This document shows positions 9,506 to 17,798 of a DNA stretch of 64,000 nucleotides, piece by piece. Positions within the stretch are counted from its first letter, which is position 1. The number at the start of each line of letters is the position of its first letter. The DNA is from Sulfuricurvum sp. (GTDB taxonomy: Bacteria; Campylobacterota; Campylobacteria; Campylobacterales; Sulfurimonadaceae): assembly GCA_028710885.1 (NCBI GenBank), contig JAQTTG010000004.1:186001-250000 (forward strand), in the 5' to 3' direction. The translations under genes were made by a program, and so were the position numbers. The notes under the pieces are model-generated. The model ran no database searches, was not told the origin of the DNA, and saw only the letters and a program-made list of their open reading frames with translations.

Positions 9506-10603
9506 GTGAATACAGCTACGCAAAAAATGGTAGAACAAACAATCGAAAGCATTGTTCAAATTACTAATCCCTACGGAAGTGGAAGCGGTTTTTTGATTGA
9601 TGGGCTTATCATTACAAATTCACATGTTGTCAGTGGTTTAAAAGAGGTATTGATTAGCACCAAAACCCTTCCTAAGACTCTCGCTTCTGTCATCTATGAT
9701 GATCCGGCATATGATCTTGCTTTTATTCATTCTCCCATACCAATCGAACACAAAAATCCTCTAGTTCTCTCAGAAATACCTGTACAAGATGGGGATGGAG
9801 TTATCGCAATCGGTCATCCATATGGACTTAACTATTCTACGACAGAAGGGATTGTCTCCAAAGCATCCAGATTACAGGGGGAAGTTGAATACATCCAGTT
9901 TGATGCTGCCATAAATCCCGGAAATAGTGGTGGACCGCTGCTTAATGAATCGGCAGAAGTGATTGGTGTGAATACATTTATCATACAAAACTCAAATAAT
10001 CTGGGGTTTGCCCTCCCTGCTTACACACTCAAAGAGGCTCTAAATCAATTTTCTACCAAAAATCATACGAATGTAATTCGCTGTATTTCTTGTAAAAATT
10101 TAATTCTTGAAGAAGCTATCCAAAATGACTACTGTCCTAAATGCGGCACAAAACTTGAAGTAGCAAAACGTAGACGTGAAGGATATAAACCTTCTGGTAT
10201 TGTGGCATTGATCGAAAAAATATTGGGAACACTGGGTATTAATGTCACTCTCTCTCGAAGAAGTCAACGAAGTTGGAGATTTGAGAGTATATCAAGCCGA
10301 ATCGATATCAATTATTATGATAATGGAATCATTATCGCTGATTCTGCTCTATGTCGTATTCCGCAAGAAAATATTGAATCAATCTATAACTATCTGCTAA
10401 GTGAAAATACAAAACTCGATTGGCTTCAATTTTCAATTAATGAGAATACGGTTTTTCTCTCTTACGTTGTTGTTGACTCATCTCTTAGCGAAGAATATGG
10501 AATTTCATCATTGCGGAAACTGTTTGATAGTGCACCCTTATATCAGAAACTGCTTCTCGATCGGTTTAAAGCTCTTGAACCGAAGTTTGATGAGTTTGAA
10601 TAA
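9506..10603 (+). CDS. cytoplasmic trypsin-like serine protease with zinc ribbon
   Basis: The N-terminal 185 residues are a trypsin-like (S1C/DegP-like) protease with a complete triad: His in IITNSHVV, Asp in PAYDLAFIH and Ser in NPGNSGGPLLN. Unlike DegP/HtrA there is no signal peptide and no PDZ domain. A zinc ribbon follows (CISCKNL...CPKCGTKL, about 195-220), then a C-terminal alpha/beta domain with features of the YbjN/secretion-chaperone fold (LDWLQFSINENTVFLSYVV). The start is GTG behind AAAG. It is two bases downstream of its partner and overlaps the opposing DUF502 gene by 38 bases. Substrate unknown. Confidence 0.8.
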   Translation: MNTATQKMVEQTIESIVQITNPYGSGSGFLIDGLIITNSHVVSGLKEVLISTKTLPKTLASVIYDDPAYDLAFIHSPIPIEHKNPLVLSEIPVQDGDGVIAIGHPYGLNYSTTEGIVSKASRLQGEVEYIQFDAAINPGNSGGPLLNESAEVIGVNTFIIQNSNNLGFALPAYTLKEALNQFSTKNHTNVIRCISCKNLILEEAIQNDYCPKCGTKLEVAKRRREGYKPSGIVALIEKILGTLGINVTLSRRSQRSWRFESISSRIDINYYDNGIIIADSALCRIPQENIESIYNYLLSENTKLDWLQFSINENTVFLSYVVVDSSLSEEYGISSLRKLFDSAPLYQKLLLDRFKALEPKFDEFE

Positions 10604-11186
10604 GCCGTGACACCTCTTCTTTTTGAGGAAAATCGGCACCCATACTGATAATAAATGATGAGGCTTCTTGAAGTGTAAGCGTTGTTTTTTTAATCAATGT
10701 CTCATCAACGAGAACTGTATATCCACTCGTCGGATTCGGCGAAGTTGGGATAAAAACAACACAGATATTTTCATGACGGTTCAGCAAGTAAGCCGGTACC
10801 CATAACCCCTCTTTGGGATATTCTACCAAAACCACCTCTTTTTTCGTCCCGTCATCACCGCCACTGAGCATCGCGGCAAGTTTTTTGGATACTGAATAGA
10901 CCGAACGAATCGCAGGAATTTTTTCGAAAGTTGTGTCGATCATGGAGATAAAAATAGATCGGCCGTATTTCTCGATCGAAAATCCTAAAAGGGCAAAGAT
11001 ACCAACAACCCCGCCCATCAATGCCAATGTTACTTCAAAAGAATCAGTGTAATAATGCAATGACAAATAAGCACTGACCCCTAGATTTTTAAGATAATTG
11101 ACTACCACTATGACTAAAATCAAAGGAAAAAGTGAAAGTGCTCCAACAAAGATATAACGAAGAAATAGTTTAATGTTTGCACTCAT
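10566..11186 (-). CDS. DUF502 family inner-membrane protein
   Basis: The product is a 206-residue membrane protein with two transmembrane helices near the N-terminus (FVGALSLFPLILVIVVVNYL and VTLALMGGVVGIFALLGFSI), followed by a soluble domain with IDTTFEKIPAIRSVY and FIPTSPNPTSGYTVLV, typical of DUF502. The track's start at 11282 is too early; the ATG at 11186 (MSANIKLFLRY) fits the family. The role of DUF502 is not established. Its 3' end overlaps the protease gene by 38 bases on the opposite strand. Confidence 0.85.
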   Translation of the reverse strand: MSANIKLFLRYIFVGALSLFPLILVIVVVNYLKNLGVSAYLSLHYYTDSFEVTLALMGGVVGIFALLGFSIEKYGRSIFISMIDTTFEKIPAIRSVYSVSKKLAAMLSGGDDGTKKEVVLVEYPKEGLWVPAYLLNRHENICVVFIPTSPNPTSGYTVLVDETLIKKTTLTLQEASSFIISMGADFPQKEEVSRLIQTHQTSVQEL

Positions 11187-11276
11187 GTAAGTAAACCTTT
11201 TTAATATGACAAATTGCGGAATTATAGAATAGATTTTGAAAGAGTTTACTACAATATCACAACTACAGGAGATACC

Positions 11277-13229
11277 ATGCAACCATTTGCCGATTTTAAA
11301 CTCAATTTAGAGACTTTAATTACTGATTTAAATAACCTGATTAAAGCAAACCACCATACTATTACTGATTTGCTATCCATTCAAGATAAAACTTACGCCA
11401 ATTTTGTCCGTCCGTTTGATCTGATGGAAGAAAATATGGAATTATTATTTACTCCCCTCTCACATATCAATGCAATCAAAAATTCTGAGGAGAGCCAAAA
11501 AGTCTATGCGGATGCTCTTCCTATTCTCACCGATTATTCAACTTTTATCGGACAAAATCTTGATATATACGAAGCTTTTAAAGCAATAAAGGCAGATGAG
11601 TATAATCTCTTAGATACCGAGCAACGCCGCATTATCGACCTTAATATCCTCCATTTTGAACTTGCCGGTGCCCATCTAAATGAAAATTCTAAAAAACGAC
11701 TTTCTGAAATAAATCTCCGAAAAAGTACCCTTACCAACGATTTTTCGCAAAATGTTCTCGATGCAACCAATGCTTACGAAAAAATCATTACTGATCCTAA
11801 CGATATCATCGGAATCCCAGAGAGTGATCTGGAAAATGCCCGTTTTGAAGAAGAAGGGGTCACAAAATACCGCTTCACACTCCAAATGCCATCGTATATC
11901 GCCTATATGACCTACGGGCCAAATCGAACAATACGCGAAGAACTTTACCATGCCTATACCACCAGAGCTCCTCAAAATGGTGCAATCATCGATGAATTAA
12001 TGGCTCTTCGACAAGAGAGTGCAAAACTTCTGGGATTTGCCAATTACGCTGAATACTCTCTTGCCTCCAAAATGGCTCCAAATACAGCCAGTGTTCTGGA
12101 ATTTTTAAACTCACTCATAGAAGCATCACGAAAACAAGGTGAACGCGAGTTGGAAGAGTTACGCGCTATCGCTCCTAATATTGAACTGCAAAGCTATGAT
12201 ACAGCTTATTACGGCGAAATTCTCAAAAAAGCCCAATATGATATTGATGAAGAGGAATATCGCCCTTATTTCGAGCAACATCGCGTTATGTCCGGAATGT
12301 TTACCTTTTTGGAAAATTTATTCGGAATTCGATTTCTCCAACAAAATATCGAGTTATGGGACGAGAAAGCATCGGTCTATGACATTTACGAAGGAGATAT
12401 CCTCACTGCACGAGTCTATTTCGATCTTGAAGCCCGAAAAGGTAAACGTGGTGGTGCCTGGATGCACAATTATCAAACCCATTGCATCGATACAGAGGGA
12501 TGTACCCACTTATCCAGTGCATTTGTCGTTTGCAATTTCCCTCCATCAAGCGAGACTTCACCCTCTTTACTCCGGCATGATGATGTAGTTACCCTCTTTC
12601 ACGAAATGGGACATACGATCCATCATCTAATGAGTAAAGTCAAAGAGCACGGCGTTAGTGGGGTTAACGGTGTTGAGTGGGATGCAGTCGAGTTTCCTTC
12701 CCAATTTTTAGAAAATTTTGCATATGAGCCAAAAGTACTTAAACTCTTTGCGTCTCATCATCAAAGTGGGGAAGTCTTGAGTGACGAGATGATTGCCAAA
12801 CTTATCCGCGCAAAAAATTTCCAAAGCGGTATATTTATGCTCCGACAAATCGAGTTTTCCCTTTTTGATTTTGAGCTCCACTCAAAACTGTATCAAGGAG
12901 ACGAGATACAAGCGCTACTGGATACGATTCGCGAAAAAACAGCTCTCATCAAACCACCTGCATATAATAAATTCCAAAATGGCTTTAGCCATATCTTCAG
13001 CGGTGGATACAGTGCCGGATATTACAGCTACAAATGGGCAGAAGTACTCAGTGCAGACGCCTATTATGCAATAGTAGATGAAGGGGTTTTCGGTTCCAAA
13101 CTCGCACAGCAGTATAAAGAGATCGTATTAGCAAAAGGGGGAAGTCAAAGCATGCAGGAGCTGTTTGTCGAAATGATGGGACGTGAATGCGAAACTAAAA
13201 ATCTCCTCCGTCTCAGTGGAATCGATTAA
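11277..13229 (+). CDS. prlC: M3 family oligopeptidase (oligopeptidase A-like)
   Basis: A cytoplasmic zinc metallopeptidase that degrades short peptides, including cleaved signal peptides. The ATG at 11277 with CAGGAG 7 bases upstream is preferred over the track's start at 11214, giving 650 residues. The zinc motif HEMGHTIHH (HExxH) lies near residue 440, followed by the third ligand region GVEWDAVEFPSQFLENF. The length is close to E. coli PrlC (680). The next gene starts within its stop codon (TAATG), so they form a pair. Confidence 0.92.
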   Translation: MQPFADFKLNLETLITDLNNLIKANHHTITDLLSIQDKTYANFVRPFDLMEENMELLFTPLSHINAIKNSEESQKVYADALPILTDYSTFIGQNLDIYEAFKAIKADEYNLLDTEQRRIIDLNILHFELAGAHLNENSKKRLSEINLRKSTLTNDFSQNVLDATNAYEKIITDPNDIIGIPESDLENARFEEEGVTKYRFTLQMPSYIAYMTYGPNRTIREELYHAYTTRAPQNGAIIDELMALRQESAKLLGFANYAEYSLASKMAPNTASVLEFLNSLIEASRKQGERELEELRAIAPNIELQSYDTAYYGEILKKAQYDIDEEEYRPYFEQHRVMSGMFTFLENLFGIRFLQQNIELWDEKASVYDIYEGDILTARVYFDLEARKGKRGGAWMHNYQTHCIDTEGCTHLSSAFVVCNFPPSSETSPSLLRHDDVVTLFHEMGHTIHHLMSKVKEHGVSGVNGVEWDAVEFPSQFLENFAYEPKVLKLFASHHQSGEVLSDEMIAKLIRAKNFQSGIFMLRQIEFSLFDFELHSKLYQGDEIQALLDTIREKTALIKPPAYNKFQNGFSHIFSGGYSAGYYSYKWAEVLSADAYYAIVDEGVFGSKLAQQYKEIVLAKGGSQSMQELFVEMMGRECETKNLLRLSGID

Positions 13230-14239
13230 TGCGAGTTATATGGTTCTTATCTTTACTGATTTCGTTGCTAGGAGGAGCAGAAGTGAAAATAGCTACCTAT
13301 AATGTTGAAAATCTCTTCGATACAGTTGATGATGGTAACGAATACGAAGAATATATCCCCAACACTGCGTGGGGATGGAATGATGAAATGTATCGAACCA
13401 AACTTCAACATACCGCACAAGTTATAAAAGATATCGGAGCGGATATTATCGGTCTGGAAGAGATTGAATCTGAGACCGCGCTCAAAGATCTAAAAGCACA
13501 AATTAATAGGCAAGGATTATACTATCGATATTATGTTTTTGCCAAAACAAACAATTCAGCAGTCAACACAGCACTTTTAAGCCGTTATCCTATCCAAAGT
13601 GCACTCAAGCTTCCTGTTAATAAAACTGGAAAATATCGCGATATTTTAGAAGCAAAAGTGAATATAAACGGAAAATTTTTACGTATATTTGTAAACCACT
13701 GGAAATCAAAAAGCGGCCCTGAAAGCGAACGAATATTATGTGCTAAACGATTGCTTTCGCGATTAAATGAACTACCACCGGATGAACCGTATCTTCTCAT
13801 TGGAGATTTTAACTCCCATTATGAAGAATATCGTACTTTTGCTCGCAGTCGTAAACTAAATAATACAGATGGAATAACCGGTATCAATCAGATACTCAAA
13901 ACCATTGATGACAATGGAGATCCTATCCACTATTCGTCGCTCCAAACGTGTGATCGTTGTCTCTATAATCTCTGGTATGAAATTAATGAAGAGAGACGAT
14001 GGAGCCATCAATATAAACAATATAACGAAGGGCTCGATAATATTATTATTCCCCATTCTCTAGCTGATGGAAAAGGGATAGAGTACGTACAGGGGAGTTT
14101 TAATCGTTTCGATCCATCATATTTATTCAAGAAAGGGAAAATTTATCGGTGGCAACAAAGTAGAGGATATCCAAAATACCATATAGGCGAAGGTTATTCA
14201 GACCATCTACCCATTTATGCAACGTTTAATGTGCAGTAA
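13229..14239 (+). CDS. exported endonuclease/exonuclease/phosphatase family protein
   Basis: The 336-residue protein carries a short signal peptide (RVIWFLSLLISLLGGAEV) and then the EEP fold: IATYNVENLFD near 22, IIGLEEIE near 72, LIGDFNSHYEE near 190 and the terminal GYSDHLPIYATF. These hold the metal-binding Asn/Glu and catalytic Asp-Asn and Asp-His residues of DNase I-like phosphodiesterases. It is predicted to act in the periplasm or outside on nucleic acid or phosphoesters. It starts in the prlC stop codon and overlaps ung by 14 bases at its 3' end. Confidence 0.85.
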   Translation: MRVIWFLSLLISLLGGAEVKIATYNVENLFDTVDDGNEYEEYIPNTAWGWNDEMYRTKLQHTAQVIKDIGADIIGLEEIESETALKDLKAQINRQGLYYRYYVFAKTNNSAVNTALLSRYPIQSALKLPVNKTGKYRDILEAKVNINGKFLRIFVNHWKSKSGPESERILCAKRLLSRLNELPPDEPYLLIGDFNSHYEEYRTFARSRKLNNTDGITGINQILKTIDDNGDPIHYSSLQTCDRCLYNLWYEINEERRWSHQYKQYNEGLDNIIIPHSLADGKGIEYVQGSFNRFDPSYLFKKGKIYRWQQSRGYPKYHIGEGYSDHLPIYATFNVQ

Positions 14240-14912
14240 CACTGCACCAATTAATCGGCTTTATACCCCATCGCTCCAAATAAGTATTTGTCTGACTAAA
14301 CGGCTTCGAACCAAAAAATCCTCGATACGATGACAACGGTGAAGGATGTGGTGCTTTTAGGATCAAATGCTTCTCTTCATCTATCAGCGAGCTTTTTTTC
14401 CCTGCCGGTGCACCCCACAAAATAAATACGATGTGTTCACATTCTGTACTCAGTATTTTGATAACCTGATCAGTAAAACGTTCCCATCCGTGTTCTTTAT
14501 GCGAAAATGGTTCACTCGAACGTACCGTGAGCAGAGTATTTAACAATAAAACCCCCTCCTGAGCCCAATGACTCAAATCACCACTTTTAGGATAGTTACA
14601 TCCGATATCGGCAACCAGTTCTTTGAAAATATTTTGAAGTGACGGGGGAATAGGAACACCACGCTGTACAGAGAAAGAGAGCCCGTGTGCTTGAGCTACT
14701 CCATGATAGGGATCTTGCCCTAAGATCACTGCTTTAACTGTACCGAAAGGGGTAGAATTAAAAGCATTAAAAATCTTATTCCCCTCAGGGAAAATGGTAT
14801 GTTTTTTTTTCTCTTCAACCAAAAAAGCCTTCAGATCTTCCATATAAGGATGAGTAAATTCACTCTCTAATACTATTTTCCAGCTCTCATGAATAACAGA
14901 ATTGGTTGCCAT
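14226..14912 (-). CDS. ung: uracil-DNA glycosylase (family 1)
   Basis: Ung removes uracil from DNA to start base-excision repair. The 228-residue protein has the water-activating motif GQDPYHG near residue 66, the aromatic pocket region FSVQRGVPIPPSLQNIF, and the leucine-loop motif HPSPLSSYRGFFG near 190. Length and motifs are standard. Its start overlaps the hspR stop by one base, so it is probably read from the heat-shock promoter as well as its own. Confidence 0.95.
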   Translation of the reverse strand: MATNSVIHESWKIVLESEFTHPYMEDLKAFLVEEKKKHTIFPEGNKIFNAFNSTPFGTVKAVILGQDPYHGVAQAHGLSFSVQRGVPIPPSLQNIFKELVADIGCNYPKSGDLSHWAQEGVLLLNTLLTVRSSEPFSHKEHGWERFTDQVIKILSTECEHIVFILWGAPAGKKSSLIDEEKHLILKAPHPSPLSSYRGFFGSKPFSQTNTYLERWGIKPINWCSVTAH

Positions 14913-15298
14913 TATTTGAGAATATCGTCATCAAAAATTACCATTTCGTAAATGCTCCGCTTGGTCACGAGTGATTTTTCAGGTGGAACGCCACTCGAGG
15001 AGCGCATTCGAGTAATTTCAGAACGTAATTCCATCAGCTCTTGCTCCATGGCCTCCATCTTATCTTTGAGACGAATTACAACATCGACTCCGGCAAGATT
15101 TACTCCAACTTCACGAGTAAGACGGAGAATCATCTTGATCTTTTCTATATCACGTTGCGAGTAAAGGCGAATACGACCATCTGAACGCGATGGCGCAATC
15201 AAGTTTTCCCTCTCGTATTGACGAAGAGTCTGAGGATGAATGTCTAAGATTTTCGCTACGATGCTGATCATATAAACCGGTTCGTCAAAGTGATGCAT
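14912..15298 (-). CDS. hspR: HspR-type MerR family heat-shock repressor
   Basis: HspR represses chaperone genes by binding HAIR inverted repeats. The 128-residue protein has an N-terminal MerR winged helix-turn-helix (VYMISIVAKILDIHPQTLRQYE, then SDGRIRLYSQRDIEKI) and a coiled-coil tail (KDKMEAMEQELMELRSEI). It lacks the cysteines of metal-sensing MerR proteins. It follows cbpA with a four-base gap, the same arrangement as cbpA-hspR of Helicobacter pylori, and a HAIR-like element sits before cbpA, pointing to autoregulation. Confidence 0.92.
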   Translation of the reverse strand: MHHFDEPVYMISIVAKILDIHPQTLRQYERENLIAPSRSDGRIRLYSQRDIEKIKMILRLTREVGVNLAGVDVVIRLKDKMEAMEQELMELRSEITRMRSSSGVPPEKSLVTKRSIYEMVIFDDDILK

Positions 15299-15302
15299 GG
15301 TA

Positions 15303-16187
15303 CTACTCCTGAGGCAAAGATTGTTTCATTTGTTCAACCAAAGCTGAATCAATTTTATCTACACTTGGCAATATGATATTTGCTTTCAGATATAAATCAC
15401 CACGTACATTGCTCTGACGGTTTAATACACCCATCTCTTTCAATCGAAATCTTTGAGCATTTTTAGTATTTTCCGGTACTTTGAGTGTTACCTCTTTTTC
15501 AAGAGTTTGGACTACAACTTTGCCGCCAAAAAGTGCTGCATATAGTGGCACATTGAAAGTTTTTACCAAATTATCACCCTCACGTTCATACTCAGTATTT
15601 TGAGAAATTTCAATCCGTAAATACAGATCACCGACTTGATTACCTGCACGTTTCCCTTTTCCACGCACACGCAATTTTTCGCCACTCTTAATTCCAGCAG
15701 GAATTTTAATATCAAAACTCTCTCCTGAGAGGCTGATTGAATGCTTACCTCCGAGTACTGCAACAACAAACGGGATTGTAACGTTGGCATCAAGATCGAG
15801 ATTCATCCCTCCTCCACCGAAGCCACCTCCACCAAAACCTGCATTACCCCCAAAGCCACCGAAACCGCCTCCGCCAAATCCACCACTTTGACCAAACATA
15901 CTGCGTAAAATTTCGTCAAGATCAACATTTCCACCCTGTCCTCTCGCAAAATCGTGAAAATTTTGACCACCAAACATCGAATCACCATATTGATCGTATT
16001 TAGCACGCTTCTCTTTATCACTTAAAACTTCATACGCAGCATTAATCTCTTTAAATTTTTCTTCGGCTTTTGGGTCCTTATTAACATCAGGATGATACTG
16101 ACGTGCCAATTTTCTATAAGCTTTTTTTATCTCTGCTTCACTTGCTCCAGGAGCAATTTCCAATGTAGTATATAAACTTTTAGACAT
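15303..16187 (-). CDS. cbpA: DnaJ-like co-chaperone CbpA
   Basis: This Hsp40 stimulates the DnaK ATPase and holds unfolded proteins. The 294 residues comprise a J domain (1-65, with the HPD motif in YHPDVNKDP), a Gly/Phe-rich linker (about 75-125, repeated GGFGG), and DnaJ C-terminal substrate-binding domains. There is no CxxCxGxG zinc finger, which marks it as CbpA (type II) rather than DnaJ. It is the first gene of the cbpA-hspR-ung operon. Confidence 0.93.
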   Translation of the reverse strand: MSKSLYTTLEIAPGASEAEIKKAYRKLARQYHPDVNKDPKAEEKFKEINAAYEVLSDKEKRAKYDQYGDSMFGGQNFHDFARGQGGNVDLDEILRSMFGQSGGFGGGGFGGFGGNAGFGGGGFGGGGMNLDLDANVTIPFVVAVLGGKHSISLSGESFDIKIPAGIKSGEKLRVRGKGKRAGNQVGDLYLRIEISQNTEYEREGDNLVKTFNVPLYAALFGGKVVVQTLEKEVTLKVPENTKNAQRFRLKEMGVLNRQSNVRGDLYLKANIILPSVDKIDSALVEQMKQSLPQE

Positions 16188-16228
16188 GATTATTTCCTAG
16201 TAAATTATTTCAAAAAATATTATATAAA

Positions 16229-16263
16229 ATTATAGCACATAAGTTGAGCCAAAATCAATCAAG
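16229..16263 (-). promoter_or_regulatory. heat-shock promoter with HAIR-like HspR operator
   Basis: On the minus strand CTTGATT-N7-GCTCAAC (16243-16263) keeps the 7-7-7 layout of the HAIR consensus CTTGAGT-N7-ACTCAAG with 11 of 14 positions. Its first half overlaps a TTGATT that could serve as -35, 18 bases before a perfect TATAAT at 16229-16234. Binding there would block RNA polymerase, as expected for HspR repression of cbpA-hspR. Confidence 0.7.
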
Positions 16264-16388
16264 GTTAAATACAATTAGCCGTTTTTTTGGGAAGACATGA
16301 GCGTTAACCTCTGCGTCTATAAGACTAAACAACTTTTATCCTTATTGCATTGCATGCATTTATATTTTTCTACTTTAGAAAAAGCTAC

Positions 16389-16420
16389 TTCACACTAATT
16401 TCACTCTGGCTCTTTATAAT
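16389..16420 (+). promoter_or_regulatory. promoter and direct-repeat operator of the first efflux gene
   Basis: TTCACACTAATTTCAC (16389-16404) contains TTCAC twice at an 11-base period, the typical geometry of OmpR/PhoB-family response regulators. A TATAAT follows 10 bases later (16415-16420). The same arrangement, with 14 of 16 identical bases and identical spacing, lies before the second outer-membrane factor gene. The start codon lies 46 bases after this -10, which rules out the upstream ATG at 16350. Confidence 0.65.
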
Positions 16421-16466
16421 TTCAATTCTTATAATAATTAAAGATTTTTATCCCAAGGCAATCACA

Positions 16467-17705
16467 GTGTCTCATTTTCGGTACAGTACTCTTTTACTAT
16501 TTTTTATGCCTCATTTATTTGCTACCACACTAACTTTTAATGATGCTCTCTTACAATTCATTGCTCACAATTATGATCTACAAATTGCTCGACAAGAAGT
16601 TGAAAAGTCCAAGTCCGATTTGACTATTGCTGAGCGCCACCCTAATCCTATTCTATCAGGCTCATATGATTATTTTAATGTTCAGCATCACTTTAAAGAT
16701 GTCTCTTCCTCTGCAACAGCATTAGCCACGTTTCATGTCGATTATCCAATCGAACTTGGAAATAAACGTACGCGTCGTATTGAAAGTGCTAATGCAAATA
16801 TTGCCTATACCAATTTTTTAATGAATGAAACACAACGCCAACAACTTTTTACTTTTACAGATGCTTATTATAAAGTCTCAGGTGATGAAATTGATTTGAA
16901 GAACGCTATAGATAATCACCATGATTTTGAAAATATTATAACCATTGCAAAAGCTAAATACGATCATGGATTTCTCAGTGAAATTGACTTGGATAAGATT
17001 CAATTACAACTTATAGATTATGACCAAGAGATTGAAGAAGCAAAAACTGCATTGGCTTCCGATAAAGAATCTTTAGTTTTTTTACTGGCACTCAAATCAG
17101 ATGATTTATATCTGTCACCTCTTGGAGACACTGAACCTCTTACTTATTCTATGGATGAATTAATAGTATACGCACAAAAGCACAGAGCAGATTGTTTAGC
17201 TGCACAAGAAAATATCAAAGCGGCTAATGCTACTGTTGAACTTGAAAAAGCAAATGCGATTCCCGACCTCACAATTGGGATGGAAACAGAAAATTATGCT
17301 CCAACTTATGATGGACTGCTTATTGGTATTAATTTTTCAATTCCGATTCCTGTATATGACAAAAATCAAGGAGCTATCCAAAAATCGCGTATTACCGCCT
17401 TGCAATCATTAACACAAGAATCAAAAACAATAAATCAAACAGCATTAGAGGTACGTCAATCTTTTTTTTATTACAAATCTCAAGAGAGCATTTATCAATC
17501 AATGCTACATGGATATAAATCAGCCAAATATCTTAAAGAAAAACAAGATAAAGTTTTTGCATTAAAAGCTATCTCTATTCTTGAACTTTTAGACGCTCAA
17601 AAAAATTATCGCGAATATCAAAAGAAAATGATCCATGCATTTATTAACTTGCATATTGCAGCTGTACACTTAAAGCTAACAGCTGCCTTAGAGCTTAACC
17701 AATAA
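16467..17705 (+). CDS. CzcC-type outer-membrane efflux protein (copy 1)
   Basis: A TolC-like outer-membrane factor for the RND metal efflux system encoded downstream. The GTG at 16467 is chosen because it lies behind the promoter at 16415, gives a signal peptide (RYSTLLLFFMPHLFATTL) aligning with that of copy 2, and has AAGG upstream; the track's ATG at 16350 is upstream of the predicted transcript. The 412-residue product has two outer-membrane-factor repeats with long helices. Its last part (KAISILELLDAQKNYREYQKK) is nearly the same as copy 2. It is separated from copy 2 by a full promoter. Confidence 0.85.
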   Translation: MSHFRYSTLLLFFMPHLFATTLTFNDALLQFIAHNYDLQIARQEVEKSKSDLTIAERHPNPILSGSYDYFNVQHHFKDVSSSATALATFHVDYPIELGNKRTRRIESANANIAYTNFLMNETQRQQLFTFTDAYYKVSGDEIDLKNAIDNHHDFENIITIAKAKYDHGFLSEIDLDKIQLQLIDYDQEIEEAKTALASDKESLVFLLALKSDDLYLSPLGDTEPLTYSMDELIVYAQKHRADCLAAQENIKAANATVELEKANAIPDLTIGMETENYAPTYDGLLIGINFSIPIPVYDKNQGAIQKSRITALQSLTQESKTINQTALEVRQSFFYYKSQESIYQSMLHGYKSAKYLKEKQDKVFALKAISILELLDAQKNYREYQKKMIHAFINLHIAAVHLKLTAALELNQ

Positions 17706-17719
17706 TAGAATAGTGTTAT

Positions 17720-17751
17720 TTCACACTAACATCACACATTTATCTTATAAT
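17720..17751 (+). promoter_or_regulatory. promoter and direct-repeat operator of the czc-like operon
   Basis: TTCACACTAACATCAC (17720-17735) followed after 10 bases by TATAAT (17746-17751) repeats the element found before copy 1. The TTG start lies 47 bases further on, close to the 46 bases in copy 1. A 6-bp inverted repeat TAGTGT/ACACTA (17711-17728) overlaps the 5' half. The element probably binds a metal-responsive regulator encoded elsewhere. Confidence 0.65.
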
Positions 17752-17798
17752 ATCTGTATTATTAAACTATAACATACTCTATGACCTAAGGAGATTAT

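Noticed and set aside
11214-11276. Upstream extension of the M3 peptidase ORF
   Set aside because: ATG at 11277 has a good CAGGAG ribosome binding site and matches the family start; the extension lacks both.
16350-16466. 39-codon N-terminal extension (with a hydrophobic stretch) of the first outer-membrane factor in the ORF track
   Set aside because: The predicted promoter -10 lies at 16415, inside it; the GTG at 16467 gives a signal peptide that aligns with copy 2 and the same promoter-to-start distance.
17711-17728. TAGTGT/ACACTA inverted repeat as a terminator of the first outer-membrane factor gene
   Set aside because: Stem is short, has no T run and overlaps the direct-repeat operator, so an operator role is at least as likely.
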